From NCBI RefSeq assembly GCF_000967425.1, contig NZ_FO082820.1, positions 186,001-250,000 on the forward strand: DNA of 64,000 nt, given 5' to 3'. The stretch is from Pseudorhizobium banfieldiae (lineage in GTDB: Bacteria; Pseudomonadota; Alphaproteobacteria; Rhizobiales; Rhizobiaceae). Shown here in pieces: positions 62,984 to 64,000 of this stretch. Numbering within the stretch: the first letter of the stretch is position 1; every line of letters begins with the position of its first letter. The notes under the pieces are model-generated. The model was not told where the DNA came from, did not search any database, and worked only from the letters and a program-made list of their open reading frames with translations. The position numbers and the translations under genes were made by a program.

Positions 62984-64000
62984 ATGCTAGCCGACCGTCC
63001 GAACGATGGCCTGAGTGAAGTCGATGCATTGGCATCGGCGGCGCCATCGCGCCTCCTCCCCGATATCGTGACTATGCTCCTCGCCGCGGTGGTAGGTGCC
63101 GTGATCTCGCTTCCCCTGGCAACGTGGTCGCCCCGCCAGGTCAGTGCGGATGCGATCCTGAAAATCGAAGGCGGAGCGCTCACCGCTTCGATGGCAGCAT
63201 CTCTGTCCAATGCCCTATCCTCTGGGGCCCACGAGCCCGTCCATCCCGAAGCGGACCGGCAGAACGAAGCGGATGCCGGAAACAGCTCCCTGTCTGGCAT
63301 GATCCTCGACGCACTGTTGGGCGCTCCACCGGTCACTTACGTCGACGAAGCGGCCGCTGAGGTGGCAGCCGGTTCAGTCCAGCTTATCCCCGAGGAACAA
63401 GGCAGGATGCTGCTGGTCCGCGCGACTGCTTCCGACGCGGCCACCGCAACGCGCGCAGCCAACAGCGTGGCCGCTGATCTTGTCGACAACCCGGCTGTTT
63501 GGCTTCCTGTCGCGCCCGATCAGAGATTGCCGAAACTCAAGGCGGCGGCCGAAGAGGCGAGAATGGATCTTGAAGCCTTCAAGGCAGGTCTCGACAGCAA
63601 AGAGCTTGCTGCGGCCGAGCGCGCGGGCGGAGAGGCGGAGTTCTCCCGACAGGAAACCAGTGCGCTTGAAGCCCGGCTCATGCAACTCGACGAGCAGGTG
63701 CAGGAAGCCGTGTCGATGACGTCTGCTGACGTGCTGAAGCAGCCGCTTCCGGACCGGCTCGAATACACTGCGCTCGAGTATCATCGGGAGCGGTATGTCG
63801 ACGCGAAGCTTGCCTTCGATAAGCTCTCGCGGCAGTTGGGGCCGCGCCATCCCAACCTTCTGGGTGCGAAGGGCGCGCTCGATGCCGCGAAGGCCGACAT
63901 CGACCGGGAACTGGTGAAACTCGTGAAGGGCCTTGAGGCACAGAAAGCGGACGCGTCGCAGAAACTCGCCGAACTGAAGCGTCGGAAGCCTGCCGTCTCA
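62984..64000 (+). CDS. Wzz-type polysaccharide chain-length/export protein, N-terminal part
   Basis: The first 339 residues of a polysaccharide co-polymerase that runs off the window. A membrane segment lies at about 25-47 (LLPDIVTMLLAAVVGAVISL), followed by a periplasmic domain (SADAILKIEGGALTA, TYVDEAAAEVAAGSVQLI). A long coiled coil (about 180-339) carries the family motif LGPRHPNLLGAK at 285. Such proteins set the chain length of exopolysaccharide or O-antigen and may have a C-terminal tyrosine kinase domain, which would lie beyond the window. Confidence 0.85.
   Translation, partial: MLADRPNDGLSEVDALASAAPSRLLPDIVTMLLAAVVGAVISLPLATWSPRQVSADAILKIEGGALTASMAASLSNALSSGAHEPVHPEADRQNEADAGNSSLSGMILDALLGAPPVTYVDEAAAEVAAGSVQLIPEEQGRMLLVRATASDAATATRAANSVAADLVDNPAVWLPVAPDQRLPKLKAAAEEARMDLEAFKAGLDSKELAAAERAGGEAEFSRQETSALEARLMQLDEQVQEAVSMTSADVLKQPLPDRLEYTALEYHRERYVDAKLAFDKLSRQLGPRHPNLLGAKGALDAAKADIDRELVKLVKGLEAQKADASQKLAELKRRKPAVS

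Overview
The window is a GC-rich alphaproteobacterial chromosome segment. Gene content and order point to the Rhizobiaceae (Sinorhizobium/Ensifer, Rhizobium or Shinella-like). The diagnostic markers are a che operon with cheS, two cheY genes, cheD and cheT; the regulators visN, visR and rem; the extra motor genes motC and motE; flaF and flbT; and four tandem flagellins. The species cannot be fixed from the sequence alone.

Layout. (1) 1-4524 is a catabolic module: a partial minus-strand short-chain dehydrogenase, a divergent LysR regulator, a second short-chain dehydrogenase, an MmgE/PrpD-family protein and a crotonase-fold protein whose hydratase glutamates are not conserved. It lies at the 3' side of a tRNA-Thr gene. 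(2) 4794-11512 is a housekeeping block: tRNA-Thr, a small basic protein, murA, a DUF2948 protein, hisD, a UPF0262 protein, a low-molecular-weight phosphatase, infA, maf, yacG, tRNA-Phe and a 3-methyladenine glycosylase. (3) 11873-62142 is one continuous flagellum, motor and chemotaxis regulon. The plus-strand che operon (globin-coupled receptor, cheS, cheY1, cheA, cheW, cheR, cheB, cheY2, cheD, cheT) leads into fliF, then visN and visR. A minus-strand motor/switch operon (motA, fliM, fliN, fliG, flhB, unknown gene) follows. After it come plus-strand rod, ring, export and ATPase genes from the DUF1217 gene and flgF to fliP, the flagellins flaA, flaB, flaD and flaC, and then fliH-like, motB, motC, fliK, a lytic transglycosylase and rem. 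The regulon ends with flgE, flgK, flgL, flaF, flbT, flgD, fliQ, flhA, fliR and four small genes resembling fliJ, flgJ, flgN and fliL. (4) 62225-64000 begins what looks like a polysaccharide region: an unrecognised protein and the N-terminal part of a Wzz-type chain-length protein that runs off the window.

How it works together. VisN/VisR sit above Rem in the known rhizobial hierarchy, and Rem switches on structural operons. The motor is unidirectional and speed-regulated, with MotB, MotC and MotE as partners. Chemotaxis uses CheY2 as motor ligand and CheY1 as phosphate sink (established for Sinorhizobium).

The signals most worth following are regulatory. A promoter-like element, CTCGCACAAG or close variants followed nine bases later by CTAG or a variant, stands before at least seven flagellar transcription units. 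The flaA, flaB and flaD leaders carry matching hairpins that mask the ribosome-binding site, with base changes that preserve pairing. GTTAAC-type direct repeats spaced 11 and 13 bases lie upstream of both rem and the fourth flagellin. I saw no CRISPR array, transposase or integrase.
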